Below, one piece after another: positions 9,407 to 18,487 of a DNA stretch of 64,000 nucleotides. The stretch is taken from positions 62,001 through 126,000 of the forward strand of contig CAYYPL010000005.1 in assembly GCA_964473555.1 (NCBI GenBank). Direction: 5' to 3'. Origin of the DNA: UBA11400 sp964473555 (GTDB lineage Bacteria; Bacteroidota; Rhodothermia; Balneolales; HLUCCA01). Below the pieces are notes generated by a model. That model ran no database searches, was not told the origin of the DNA, and saw only the letters and a program-made list of their open reading frames with translations. Position numbers and translations under genes: made by a program. Every line of letters begins with the position of its first letter. The stretch's first letter is position 1.

Positions 9407-10615
9407 ATGGGCACTCTTCGTAATCCCAAATGGACGTATCCCGGGCAGTGGATATTCTGGCCATTGTCCTGGTTGATGGCTAAATGCGTAGCACAGGATC
9501 CCGACCTGGTTGTTCTCACGTCATTTCATGGGGATGGATACAGGGGAAATACACGACGCTTGTTCGAATGGCTTCACGCCAGAAAATGCGAAGGTGACTG
9601 TTCCGGGAAAAGAGTAGTCTGGTTGTCCAGAAACAAGCGCGTCGTAGCCGAATTACAGTCCAGGTTCGGTTCCGATTGCGCAGTATATCTTCACAGCCTG
9701 CACGGAGCGCTGTTGTTGGTGAAAAGTAAAGTGGCTTTACTTACCCATGGAACGTCCGATTATCCGTTTATGTACATTCCGGCCCGGACTCATGTCATCC
9801 AGACCTACCACGGATTTCCAACCAAACGGGGAGAGTTTATGCGTCTTGAGGGAGAAGATGCCCCTGGTCCGGTTGAGTCCTTTTACCTGAACCGAAGATT
9901 TCAGCCCATTGATACGTTTTTGTCCACTTCAGACTTTGTCACACAGATATTCTCACAGCGATTCGGACTACCCATAGAGCGATTTCTCAAGATAGGCTTT
10001 CCAGTTAATGATGAGCTCTTGGAGCGAAGTCCGGACCCGGAATGGATCAAACAGATATATCCGCACGCCGATGCCAAGACAAAGTTGATTCTATATGCAC
10101 CCACGTTCAGATATAAGTCTGCCACACAACTTTTCCCCTTTAAAGACTTCGACCCTGGTGATTTGTTGCGGTTTCTGGAGCTTAATAATCTTGTTTTGGC
10201 CGTAAGGATCCATCCCAACGATTCGGTCCGGTTACCCTGGTGGGTTGAGGGGATCGATCGTATGGTACGTGCATCCGACAAGGAAATCGAGCAAGTAAAC
10301 GAGCTGATTGTCAATGCTGCTGTAATACTAACAGATTACAGTAGTATCTATATCGAAGGATTAGTGCGGGATATCCCACCTGTATTTATACCCTATGATT
10401 TGCACGAATATGAACGAGGGTTTCCCTTTGAATACGCACAGGTAACTCCGGGTCCACAGGTAGACAGCTACGCGAATTTGAAGGTGTCAATTCTTGATGC
10501 AATAGCAGGTGCGCAAGGGTTCAAGAAACGTCGACAGGAAGTCATGGCCTTGTTTTATGGGCAGGTCGATGCCCACTCAACTTTTCGGCTTTGGCAGTAT
10601 ATCTCCCGTATTTGA
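9407..10615 (+). CDS. CDP-glycerol glycerophosphotransferase-like (TagF/TarF family)
   Basis: A 402-residue protein of the Glyphos_transf family, GT-B enzymes that transfer polyol-phosphate units from CDP-glycerol or CDP-ribitol. Family marks are YHGFPTKRGE, the middle LILYAPTFR motif, the IRIHPND-like VRIHPND and the C-terminal ILTDYSSIYIEG followed by PPVFIPYD and a DLHEY segment. In Gram-positives these enzymes build teichoic acids; in Gram-negatives they add glycerol-phosphate or similar units to capsule or O-antigen. It probably works with the cytidylyltransferase 7 bases upstream. The 3' end overlaps the convergent membrane gene by 39 bases. Confidence 0.85.
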   Translation: MGTLRNPKWTYPGQWIFWPLSWLMAKCVAQDPDLVVLTSFHGDGYRGNTRRLFEWLHARKCEGDCSGKRVVWLSRNKRVVAELQSRFGSDCAVYLHSLHGALLLVKSKVALLTHGTSDYPFMYIPARTHVIQTYHGFPTKRGEFMRLEGEDAPGPVESFYLNRRFQPIDTFLSTSDFVTQIFSQRFGLPIERFLKIGFPVNDELLERSPDPEWIKQIYPHADAKTKLILYAPTFRYKSATQLFPFKDFDPGDLLRFLELNNLVLAVRIHPNDSVRLPWWVEGIDRMVRASDKEIEQVNELIVNAAVILTDYSSIYIEGLVRDIPPVFIPYDLHEYERGFPFEYAQVTPGPQVDSYANLKVSILDAIAGAQGFKKRRQEVMALFYGQVDAHSTFRLWQYISRI

Positions 10616-11518
10616 TCTTGTGAGCGTCAGGTAAATCAACAGATTGGCTACTCTAGACATCGCACTCGACACGATGAACATCCCCGCGAGTCCGGCAGTA
10701 GCAACGTCTAAAGATCCGGATAACTGAATTCCGATCCATACGAAAACAAGGTCTTTGGCAGGCAGGAACGGAATTCGATTCAGAACAATACTTGTAGACA
10801 AATAGATCAACCACACATAAATCGGGGTCTCGGGTAAAACCACTGCCCACTGAACCACTAACAAGGCATTTTGCAGCAAAAATCGAAGCAAATAAGTCCA
10901 AAAAATATGAAATGCGGTGTTGAAGGGAAGAGAGAAGATATGTCGACGAAACTGTACAGCCAGAGAAATGATCACAATCACCGTAAAGATCCCTAAAGCC
11001 ACGTACAGTAAATTTGCCTGTACCAAAAGTTGCTCAACTGGAATAAATCCAAAGATAATGAGGATCACTACAAGGGTAATGGCAACTACATTTGAAACAA
11101 TAGCTGAGATAATGTTTGTATCGCGTACATCCCTCATCAGTTCAAGTTCAGGTTTCTTGGTTACCTTTCTCATTTTCGAGAACAGATAGAATTCACCCGA
11201 GTACCCTAAAATCTCTTCGTTATAGACCCTTTTTATCAAAAACGTACGAAATAATGTACGTTTCTTCACGCTCCATAACCTCGTGTATATCAGTAGTTCG
11301 GTTGTAGGAAGCATCACATATAAAACGGCAGCAATGAGATAAAACCAAGGGGTAGAAGGAAGGTTTTCTAACACCTCGCTCCAGCCAATATTCCAGACCT
11401 GCCAAACAATCAGAGCAGATACCAGTAAAATCAACATCCTGCGCACAACATCTGGTGCCCATTGTGGAATCTTGGATCGAATTACGGTAAATAGTTGGCG
11501 AAAGTCGCTGAATTGCAT
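10577..11518 (-). CDS. Multipass membrane protein, possibly LPG-synthase TM / UPF0104-like
   Basis: About 313 residues from the ATG at 11518 (a GTG at 11578 would add 20). It has roughly seven or eight hydrophobic helices. The opening pattern of helix, then WNIGWSEVLENL, then helix ending in a charged TRLW resembles the YbhN/lysylphosphatidylglycerol-synthase membrane domain, but no diagnostic motif is certain. Ends in a polar tail and overlaps the convergent TagF-like gene by 39 bases. A role in lipid or polysaccharide export is only suggested by the neighbourhood. Confidence 0.6.
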   Translation of the reverse strand: MQFSDFRQLFTVIRSKIPQWAPDVVRRMLILLVSALIVWQVWNIGWSEVLENLPSTPWFYLIAAVLYVMLPTTELLIYTRLWSVKKRTLFRTFLIKRVYNEEILGYSGEFYLFSKMRKVTKKPELELMRDVRDTNIISAIVSNVVAITLVVILIIFGFIPVEQLLVQANLLYVALGIFTVIVIISLAVQFRRHIFSLPFNTAFHIFWTYLLRFLLQNALLVVQWAVVLPETPIYVWLIYLSTSIVLNRIPFLPAKDLVFVWIGIQLSGSLDVATAGLAGMFIVSSAMSRVANLLIYLTLTRSNTGDILPKPKS

Positions 11519-11656
11519 GGAAAAAAATCTACAAAATGGAAGAATCAAAGATAGAAAATAACTCAGAGTTGTGTTCACCCTAATAATGGGATCATTCAGA
11601 TAAGGGAAATCTTAGATTCAGTATGAAACTCTCGACATGTTCTGTAATTTGTGTCT

Positions 11657-12739
11657 ATGTTACAACCCACTATCTATACCCTGACGCGTCCTTTTTTGGT
11701 GCTGATTCTTCTGAGTCTTCTGAAGACTACCGGCACATTCGCCCAGACCTTTAATCCGTACGGTCCGATGCAACACGCGTCCCCTGGATCGATTTTGCCA
11801 CAATCTGTCGGAGAAAAAGGCTTCAATGAGTTCTGGAACTACCATGTCTATCTGGAACAGGATATCAGAATCCACATCACCTTTTCTGCCGTTGATTTTG
11901 GATCGATAAAGGCACCTATCGTTGGACTTCGCATGTCCATACAAAACTTCGATGGCAAAACCTGGCACGTATCCCGGGAATATCCCATTGAGCTTCTTAC
12001 GGTTCACAAGGACCAGTACAAAGTGATGATGCATCCGGAACGGGAATTGTACTTTGCGGGAAGATTGCCTGACCAGCACAACGTCGTAGTTTATCTCATC
12101 AAAGACGAAATTGAATATCGGGTTGAGCTCAATTTTTCTCAGATGGAACCCTCACTGGTCTGGGGTGACGGGAAATATGGGATAAAAGACACGGGAATCC
12201 ATGTGATCACACACATTCCCTATGCACGGGTACGTGGATTTATTGAAATCAATGGAAAACGGCAGAATGTATCCGGTACTGCCTACATGGACCATAGCTG
12301 GCAATACGAATCCAGTGTGAAGCTCATACATAGTGCATATAAGTTTGTATCCCACAAAGACCGCAATAACTGGGAAATCATCTATATGGTATTACCTCAG
12401 GCAAAAGGAGATTATCAGACTATTGGACACCGCATTTCGAGCCACGACGGGAGTATCCGGCATCATGGAATCAACCGGATAGACTCGCACGAGAACGGAA
12501 CCATTGAGGGAAATCGCGTATTCAAATTACTCAAACTTAACCTGGGATCTGAAACAGTAACTCTGCATCGAACATCCGATCGTGAAATCCACACCACATT
12601 CGGGGAGTTGAACTGGATTTCACGTAGAAGCGTCCGGACACTTTTGGGTGGAGAGATCATAGATTACAGGGGTCGGGGTGAGCTGCGGGTTAATGGCAGC
12701 GTACATCAAGGCGAATATTCGTTTTTGGTGATCGATTGA
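11657..12739 (+). CDS. Secreted CrtC/Svf1-like lipocalin-fold protein
   Basis: About 360 residues from the ATG at 11657 (an in-frame GTG lies at 11651). An N-terminal signal peptide ends near TFAQ. The remainder is rich in beta strands with two similar halves; GTAYMDHSWQ and the preceding RGFIEINGKRQNV resemble the conserved core of the hydroxyneurosporene synthase (CrtC)/Svf1 group of double-lipocalin proteins. CrtC hydrates carotenoids; Svf1 binds lipid in yeast. Which activity applies here is unknown. The gene stands alone between divergent and co-directional neighbours. Confidence 0.5.
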   Translation: MLQPTIYTLTRPFLVLILLSLLKTTGTFAQTFNPYGPMQHASPGSILPQSVGEKGFNEFWNYHVYLEQDIRIHITFSAVDFGSIKAPIVGLRMSIQNFDGKTWHVSREYPIELLTVHKDQYKVMMHPERELYFAGRLPDQHNVVVYLIKDEIEYRVELNFSQMEPSLVWGDGKYGIKDTGIHVITHIPYARVRGFIEINGKRQNVSGTAYMDHSWQYESSVKLIHSAYKFVSHKDRNNWEIIYMVLPQAKGDYQTIGHRISSHDGSIRHHGINRIDSHENGTIEGNRVFKLLKLNLGSETVTLHRTSDREIHTTFGELNWISRRSVRTLLGGEIIDYRGRGELRVNGSVHQGEYSFLVID

Positions 12740-13089
12740 TTTGCAGCGGGGCCGCAAATCAATCTACAGAAAAGGGATAACAGAAAAGGGAAATGAGTAT
12801 GGCGAGCGGTTAGGCAGTGGGGAATTGAGGGATTTGAATTTTGGACTCCTATTTTTTTCGAAGAAAAAAACTCATCAGACAATATATTTCACAAAACGAA
12901 GAAAAGATTAAATTGGTGAGCTGAAAGCGGCGAGAAGTGGAGCAGGCTAGCGGTCAGGAAATGGGGAATGAGAAGTTCACTTACGAGCAACGTTCTCAAA
13001 CTTCATTCTAGACCCTTATATATGATTTCCGCTTGCAATTCGAACCCTCAACCCAACTCCCATTTGAAATCTTAAACCTATAATCACAG
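12740..13089. other. Non-coding spacer with G-rich degenerate repeats
   Basis: Between the CrtC-like gene and the glycerate kinase gene lie 350 bases without a credible gene. Two stretches (about 12780-12835 and 12920-12985) are rich in GGGAAAT, GGCAGTG and GGGGAAT-like words that look like eroded copies of the heptanucleotide repeats seen better preserved elsewhere. No clear terminator was seen. Confidence 0.45.
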
Positions 13090-14319
13090 ATGATGAATAA
13101 GCTTACCCAGCTGCTTAAGTCATCTTTCCTGGAGGTCCTGAAGGACTCAGATCCTGCTAAACGTGTGTTTTCAACATTCAAGCTTGAAAACAACGCTCTA
13201 TTATTCAAGGACTATCGGGTACCTCTCGATGAGTTTCACAACATCTATGTTTTTGGTGCCGGTAAGGCTGCCGGACAGGTAGCATTGGGTCTGCAAGACC
13301 TTCTGGGAGATAAAATTACCAGAGGATGTGTCATCACTTCGGTGGAAAAACCCGATGTATATGGAAACATTGTGATCTTACCCGGAGACCATCCATTACC
13401 TGCACTGAGGAGTCATAGTAGTTCGACAGTGCTGGTCAATGAACTTCAACAAGTCACTTCAAATGATCTGGTACTCTTCATTACCACTGGTGGAGCATCG
13501 TCAATGTTTTGTGTCCCTGAGGACGGACTCGATTGGCAGGATTTACGAACTCGTACGGCTGAATTGCTTCGTTCCGGGAAAAATATCGATCAGATGAACC
13601 GGATCCGATCCAATTGGGATAAAGTAAAAGCAGGAAAAACATTGCGTTATGCAAAACCAAAAAGCTGGATTAATCTGCTGATCTCTGATGTGCCCGGAGA
13701 TGATCCATCCGTTATTGGAAGCGGTCCGGCCATAGCAACCAAATCAACACCTAAATCCTGGCTGCCGGAAAAATACGCTGTGGTTTTTCTGGACAGGCCG
13801 TATGAGTTTGCGTTTTCGTTGGGAGCACATCTCAACGTGCGCTCCCCGGACCTGGAATTGATCGTGGAAGAGCATGCATACAACCAGGATGTAAATCAAG
13901 TAGCGCAGGTAATGGTAAAAAACGCCATTTTTGCACATATAAGTTTGAATAAAGGTCAAGGACTCATGGTTGTGTATCATGGCGAGAGTACGGTTAAGGT
14001 GACCGGTGATGGAAACGGTGGCCGAAACCATCATCTCGGATTGCTGGTTATGTCGCAAATGGATGCATTACTGCCTAATAGCGCACAATTTTTTATGTTA
14101 AGTGCCGGCACGGATGGGATGGACGGGACAACCAATGCCTCAGGAATCGTCTGCGACAGGAAGGCATTCCAGGAATTGGTCAGATCAAAGGGCGACCCGC
14201 AAGCGTATATCTCAACGTTCGATTCCGGATCGTTCTTCGAGGGATCGGAATGCGTCATTAATACCGGTCCCACCGGCACGAATTTGATGGATGTTCAGGT
14301 TATTGTCATTCAAGCATAG
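13090..14319 (+). CDS. Glycerate 2-kinase, MOFRL/DUF4147 family
   Basis: This 409-residue enzyme phosphorylates D-glycerate with ATP to 2-phosphoglycerate and feeds glyoxylate-derived or serine-derived carbon into glycolysis. Recognisable family motifs are FGAGKAAGQ (catalytic Lys region), GDHPLP, the TTGGASSMF loop, LLISDVPGDDPSVIGSGPA, GGRNHHLGLL and AGTDGMDGTTNASG of the C-terminal MOFRL domain. Slightly shorter than many homologues (about 420-450). Start at 13090 or the adjacent ATG at 13093. It stands alone, so the source of glycerate is not shown by neighbours. Confidence 0.9.
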   Translation: MMNKLTQLLKSSFLEVLKDSDPAKRVFSTFKLENNALLFKDYRVPLDEFHNIYVFGAGKAAGQVALGLQDLLGDKITRGCVITSVEKPDVYGNIVILPGDHPLPALRSHSSSTVLVNELQQVTSNDLVLFITTGGASSMFCVPEDGLDWQDLRTRTAELLRSGKNIDQMNRIRSNWDKVKAGKTLRYAKPKSWINLLISDVPGDDPSVIGSGPAIATKSTPKSWLPEKYAVVFLDRPYEFAFSLGAHLNVRSPDLELIVEEHAYNQDVNQVAQVMVKNAIFAHISLNKGQGLMVVYHGESTVKVTGDGNGGRNHHLGLLVMSQMDALLPNSAQFFMLSAGTDGMDGTTNASGIVCDRKAFQELVRSKGDPQAYISTFDSGSFFEGSECVINTGPTGTNLMDVQVIVIQA

Positions 14320-14510
14320 CTCGAAGTACAAAAGTAGTCAACAGACAGTGATGCAACCGACTAGACACATACCACCTAAATAAAGACAGAATAGTCTTAA
14401 TCGTTATTTTTAATGAATCTGTGCCAACTTTTAATCACTTTTAATAACTGGGGATCGAGTTTGTTGCGATTTTTAGGCCGTTCGTTATACGTAGTAACAC
14501 CTTGAAAACC

Positions 14511-16703
14511 ATGAGAATTCTTCTACTGTCAGGTTTGTTTCTTTTCGGCGCTTCAGTTCATACCCTTGCTCAGGATAATCCCTCTGAATATCATTTAAAG
14601 GCACATCGGATTCCATTAGGTACCCAAATCGAGCTCAACGGGGTTCTGGATGAGTCTATTTGGATCCAGTCTGAAGGGATATCAAATTTTAGACAACAGG
14701 TTCCGGTAGAAGGTGGGGAACCAAGTGAACGTACTGTAGTCAAGGTGCTCTATGATGACGAATATCTATACATTGGTGCATGGTTATATGATAGTGATCC
14801 ATCTGGCATAATGGCATTTCAGAAGCGATGGGACCAAGGACTTAGAGCCGATGACCGATTCATGTGGATTCTGGATACGTTCAATGACCAGCGTAGTGCG
14901 TACTTTTTTGAGATTAATCCAGCTGGACTCATGGGCGATGGCCTGCTTACCGTAGGTCAAGAACGAAACGTGAACAAAGCCTGGAATGGAATTTGGTTAT
15001 CGAAAGTAAGTAAGTCCGAGGAAGGTTGGTTTGCTGAAATCCGGATTCCATTTAAAACATTGGACTTTGACACCGATGCCTCCGTGTGGGGAATCAACTT
15101 TCAGAGAACAGTACGGCGTAAAAGTGAAGAGATTTTATGGTCCGGTTGGAGATTGAACCAGGGATTATTTCGGCCACAAGATGCGGGTACTCTTAGTGGT
15201 CTAGAGGGATTGAGTCAAGGACTGGGACTAGAGGTCAAGCCGTATGCCATGACGAAATTCACAAGAAGCTGGCCATCAGGTGTAAGCAGGAAAGATAGCT
15301 ACGACGGTGATGCTGGATTTGATGTATCCTATAGTTTAACACCTGGAATTCGTACTTCACTATCTGTAAACACGGATTTTGCGGAAGCGGAAGTTGATGA
15401 AAGGCGAGTTAATCTTACCCGATTTTCGTTAGTTTTTCCGGAGCAACGTTCTTTTTTTATCGAAGGGTCTTCGGTTTTTAACTTTGCTCCATCTAGTGGA
15501 GTAAATCCCTTTTTCAGTCGAAGAATTGGCCTTGTTGACGGTGCTCCTGTTCCAATTCTGTTCGGCGCCAGGGCAATCGGAAGAGCTGGCAACACAAACT
15601 TTGGATTTTATCAGATTCGTACAGCCAAAAGCGATGTTAATGAAGAGGATTTTACGGTTGCCAGAGTCACGCAAAATATATTCGCTGAAAGTAAACTTGG
15701 AATAATCTACACGCGAAGAGCAACCCTGGAGACCGATAGTATTCCTACCAGAGAGACCTTAGGGGCGGATTTAGAGCTTGGTACGTCACGGTTTTTGGGT
15801 GATAAAAACCTCCAGTTCCAGCTGTTTTTTGTGACTCACTCTAAAAATCAACTAGGAGAGTCTACTGATCTATTCGATCGTTCAACCCGTGGATTCCGAC
15901 TGTCGTTTCCCAATTTCCCGTTCTTTTGGCACGCATCGTATCGTGAATTCGGCACGGATTTTAATCCAGCGGTTGGTATTGCTCCGCGTGTCGGATTCAG
16001 AAGGTTTCAACCATCTGCTGGATATACCAAGATTTTATCATCAAATAAGTTTTTGAGATCCTTTACATCAGAAGTTCGCTATGAGCACTTGATGGATATG
16101 GATTGGAAGCTTGAGACAATGGAATTGATCTTACAACCCATGGAGCTGGTCTTTGAATCCGGTGACGGGGTTGAATTCCAGACAGGAACCTATTATGAAC
16201 GTCTGGTTGAAGACTTTGACATCAGAAGAAATGGGACAATCATGATTCCAGCCGGATCGTATCAGCACGAGTTCATTCGGGTAGCGTTTGAAACCGCAAG
16301 TTTCAGACGTCTTGTGGGTGAGTTAGCGGTAATTTATGAAGGGTTTTGGACAGGAACCCGCACCGCGGTTGAGTCCCAGGTGGTTTTTCGTGCTTATCCC
16401 GGTATCAATCTGATTTCGGAATGGAACCGGGAAGATGTGAAGTTATCTGAAGGCGCCTTCCACGCAGATGTATTCCGATTCAGGGGTAATTTCGACATTA
16501 CTCCGCTGCTGGCATTGACATCCATTGTGCAGTACGACAATCTGAGTCGATTGATGGGATACTATCAGCGGCTACACTGGATCGTCACCCCTGGAACTGA
16601 TCTGTACCTGGTCTACACGTGGAATTGGAGGAATGTTGAAAATCGTTTTTCTCCACTTGAAAATAACGGGTCGATCAAATTCAGTATAACCAAACGGTTT
16701 TAA
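14511..16703 (+). CDS. DUF5916 outer-membrane protein with N-terminal CBM9-like domain
   Basis: About 730 residues from the ATG at 14511 (an in-frame TTG at 14502 is less likely). Signal peptide to about residue 21 (HTLAQ). Residues about 35-230 form a carbohydrate-binding family 9-like domain (LNGVLDESIW, VLYDDEYLYIGAW, RSAYFFEINPAG, EIRIPFKTLDFD, WGINFQRTVRR). The remainder is the DUF5916 region (FPEQRSFFIEGSS, VNPFFSRRIGL), probably a C-terminal outer-membrane barrel ending in an aromatic residue (TKRF). Common in Bacteroidota; substrate unknown. A terminator follows directly. Confidence 0.85.
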   Translation: MRILLLSGLFLFGASVHTLAQDNPSEYHLKAHRIPLGTQIELNGVLDESIWIQSEGISNFRQQVPVEGGEPSERTVVKVLYDDEYLYIGAWLYDSDPSGIMAFQKRWDQGLRADDRFMWILDTFNDQRSAYFFEINPAGLMGDGLLTVGQERNVNKAWNGIWLSKVSKSEEGWFAEIRIPFKTLDFDTDASVWGINFQRTVRRKSEEILWSGWRLNQGLFRPQDAGTLSGLEGLSQGLGLEVKPYAMTKFTRSWPSGVSRKDSYDGDAGFDVSYSLTPGIRTSLSVNTDFAEAEVDERRVNLTRFSLVFPEQRSFFIEGSSVFNFAPSSGVNPFFSRRIGLVDGAPVPILFGARAIGRAGNTNFGFYQIRTAKSDVNEEDFTVARVTQNIFAESKLGIIYTRRATLETDSIPTRETLGADLELGTSRFLGDKNLQFQLFFVTHSKNQLGESTDLFDRSTRGFRLSFPNFPFFWHASYREFGTDFNPAVGIAPRVGFRRFQPSAGYTKILSSNKFLRSFTSEVRYEHLMDMDWKLETMELILQPMELVFESGDGVEFQTGTYYERLVEDFDIRRNGTIMIPAGSYQHEFIRVAFETASFRRLVGELAVIYEGFWTGTRTAVESQVVFRAYPGINLISEWNREDVKLSEGAFHADVFRFRGNFDITPLLALTSIVQYDNLSRLMGYYQRLHWIVTPGTDLYLVYTWNWRNVENRFSPLENNGSIKFSITKRF

Positions 16704-16707
16704 ACGA

Positions 16708-16742
16708 AAAAAGCCACTCAGCGTTAACTGAGAGGCTTTTTA
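16708..16742. terminator. Bidirectional terminator, copy 1 of a repeated hairpin
   Basis: Arms 16709-16722 and 16729-16742 pair except for one A-A mismatch, around the loop CGTTAA, with A and T tracts on the outside. It ends the DUF5916 gene and the convergent bactofilin operon. A near copy lies at 18198-18233. Confidence 0.88.
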
Positions 16743-16785
16743 AAGTACTAGATGTTAATGAGATTTACTGAATATTAGCGAGCTC

Positions 16786-17286
16786 TCACGCTTTGGTTTC
16801 TGCCACTACAACTGGTTCAGTGCTTGCTGGCTTTACAGGATTACCTTTGACATCATCTAATTTCATTTCACAGGTACCGGAAAGTTTGGCGCCATCTTCA
16901 ACATTCAGAATGGCAGTGGTAACTTTTCCGATGACACGTGCTGTTTCACGCAAAACGAGTTTGTTACTGACTTTGATTTCTCCACTGACCTGACCGGAAA
17001 TATCCGCATCAACAGCCTTCACATCTCCCTCAACTTCAGCAGTTGATGCGATCACACATTTTCCATTTGATCGAACCGTGCCCTTAACTTTACCCGAAAT
17101 ACGGATCCCATGGTCTGAGATGATATCACCGACTACAGTTGTTCCTTCACTGATCAGATAGACCGGTGAGGAATCCTTACCACCTTCGTTTTTATCTTTG
17201 ATATGTGCTTTAAGGTCATCAAGGTTAGGTAGTGCAGACGCCATAGTTCCTTTTTGTTGAGGTGAATTGTTTTTGTTGTTGAACAT
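16786..17286 (-). CDS. Bactofilin (polymer-forming cytoskeletal protein)
   Basis: About 166 residues from the ATG at 17286; upstream in-frame codons include only a weak TTG at 17310. Residues about 45-140 contain repeated short beta strands (TVVGDIISDHGIRISGKVKGTVRSNGK, cut here into shorter runs: ISGKVKGTV, AEVEGDVKA, ISGQVSGEI) typical of the bactofilin beta-helix. Bactofilins self-assemble into filaments without nucleotide and position cell-wall enzymes. Flexible ends flank the core, as in the family. It follows the membrane-protein gene upstream by about 50 bases, the usual place for an M23 endopeptidase partner. Confidence 0.92.
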   Translation of the reverse strand: MFNNKNNSPQQKGTMASALPNLDDLKAHIKDKNEGGKDSSPVYLISEGTTVVGDIISDHGIRISGKVKGTVRSNGKCVIASTAEVEGDVKAVDADISGQVSGEIKVSNKLVLRETARVIGKVTTAILNVEDGAKLSGTCEMKLDDVKGNPVKPASTEPVVVAETKA

Positions 17287-17335
17287 GGATGAAACTCCTG
17301 TGTAAGGCAATTAGTTTTGATTTTTTAGAATCAAA

Positions 17336-17974
17336 TCAATTGGGTAGATGAAATTCGATTCTAAATGGAATGACTAAAGCTGACTGCTTGGAAACTAAAG
17401 CCTCGTTCCGTGTTAACTTCTCTGGCATCAATGAAGCCACAGCTTTAGGTTCAGTTTCAGAAACACGACTTTCTGATGCATATAATAATAAATTATCTTC
17501 AGTAAAGAAATCGGTTGCTACAAAAGAATCAGTGAATTCTTCGTTATCATACTCGGAGCTGTTAGCGAGGTAGTCGGATTGATCGGCCGGAGCGTTCTTG
17601 TTTGAGGTACGCAGAGCCAGTTTGAACTGTTCAAGCTGGTAGTTGCTCGAACTCAGTGAGTCACTGAGAACCTGAACCCTTTGTGCCACAAGAGTGAAAT
17701 CATCTTCGAGTGGGTGCTTCTGGTGGCTTAATAGGGCATAGCCAATCGGTGTTACCTGAATGATAAGCATCGTGAACATGACCAGAAGACTGCCGGCCAA
17801 ACCCCCAATCACAAATATCATACTGGGTGAAAAGGTGAACTCACCGATTTTTCTGGCCTCATTGAAAGAGTACGTCTCAAAAATCAGGAAATCTTTTTTA
17901 TGTTTGACTGAAACTATTAACAGCTGGAAAACACTTTTCAACTGTTGGGTAAATAGTCTTATAGTGTTGATCAT
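17336..17974 (-). CDS. Bactofilin-linked membrane protein, M23-peptidase N-terminal-like without peptidase domain
   Basis: A 212-residue protein with a cytoplasmic N-terminus, one transmembrane segment (about residues 51-75, SMIFVIGG through MLIIQV) and a short predicted coiled-coil stretch (about 85-120). This is the layout of the N-terminal half of membrane-bound M23 endopeptidases found next to bactofilin genes. The LytM/M23 zinc motifs (HxxxD, HxH) are absent and the protein stops after a polar tail. Either the peptidase domain was lost, or this is a separate bactofilin anchor. The family match is inferred from order and layout. Confidence 0.6.
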   Translation of the reverse strand: MINTIRLFTQQLKSVFQLLIVSVKHKKDFLIFETYSFNEARKIGEFTFSPSMIFVIGGLAGSLLVMFTMLIIQVTPIGYALLSHQKHPLEDDFTLVAQRVQVLSDSLSSSNYQLEQFKLALRTSNKNAPADQSDYLANSSEYDNEEFTDSFVATDFFTEDNLLLYASESRVSETEPKAVASLMPEKLTRNEALVSKQSALVIPFRIEFHLPN

Positions 17975-18241
17975 GGTACCTCGATATGTTCAAAAAAGCG
18001 TCACACAAATCTGCCTACAACTTCGTTATAATCAGAGTATTTGTTTCTGCACCTACGTTACGATTCAAGAATAAACTAAATATGTACAATATAGACACTT
18101 AATCATTAATTACGAATTAAGTGATACTAAATATAAAAGAATTTTAATAATTAAACCTCAAACTATCATTTTAAATATAGTAATCCGACTATTTCACAAA
18201 AAAAGCCCCCCAGCGTTAACTGAGAGGCTTTATTACTCAAG
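17975..18241. other. AT-rich spacer before bactofilin operon
   Basis: This AT-rich stretch holds the upstream region of the bactofilin pair and the second copy of the repeated terminator hairpin. No credible gene was found. The lowest-GC part is about 18070-18190. Confidence 0.5.
18198..18233. terminator. Degenerate second copy of the bactofilin-flanking terminator
   Basis: From about 18211 to 18230 the sequence repeats that of the hairpin at 16721-16740 exactly, loop included, but the left arm carries C-rich changes that weaken pairing. It lies downstream of the minus-strand tRNA-Ile gene and may still act as its terminator. Confidence 0.6.
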
Positions 18242-18314
18242 TGGGCCCAGAGGGATTTGAACCCCCGACCAATCGATTATGAGTCGACTGCTCTAACCGC
18301 TGAGCTATGGGCCC
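18242..18314 (-). tRNA. tRNA-Ile2 with CAU anticodon (lysidine-modified type)
   Basis: A 73-base cloverleaf with a perfect 7-bp acceptor stem (GGGCCCA with TGGGCCC), D arm AGCTCAGCGGTTAGAGC, anticodon loop CTCATAA and T arm GGTTCAAATCC. The anticodon reads CAT. The body (AGAGCAGTCGACTCATAATCG, here split as AGAGCAG and CGACTCATAATCG, then TTGGTCG) closely follows bacterial tRNA-Ile2 rather than elongator Met, so the C34 is probably converted to lysidine by TilS to read AUA. No CCA is encoded. Confidence 0.85.
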
Positions 18315-18487
18315 GCAATATTAAATACAGACCCCAAAATAAGACTATTTAACTCCGATGACAACTAAAAATCATTACCTAACCCGCATTACAATCATGG
18401 TCATGTCGACAGAAGTCAACCTTTCTCCAATGAAAGACCGGACGTCGTTATTGATGGCTGACTTCAGCGGTCATAATCTTCTATTCC

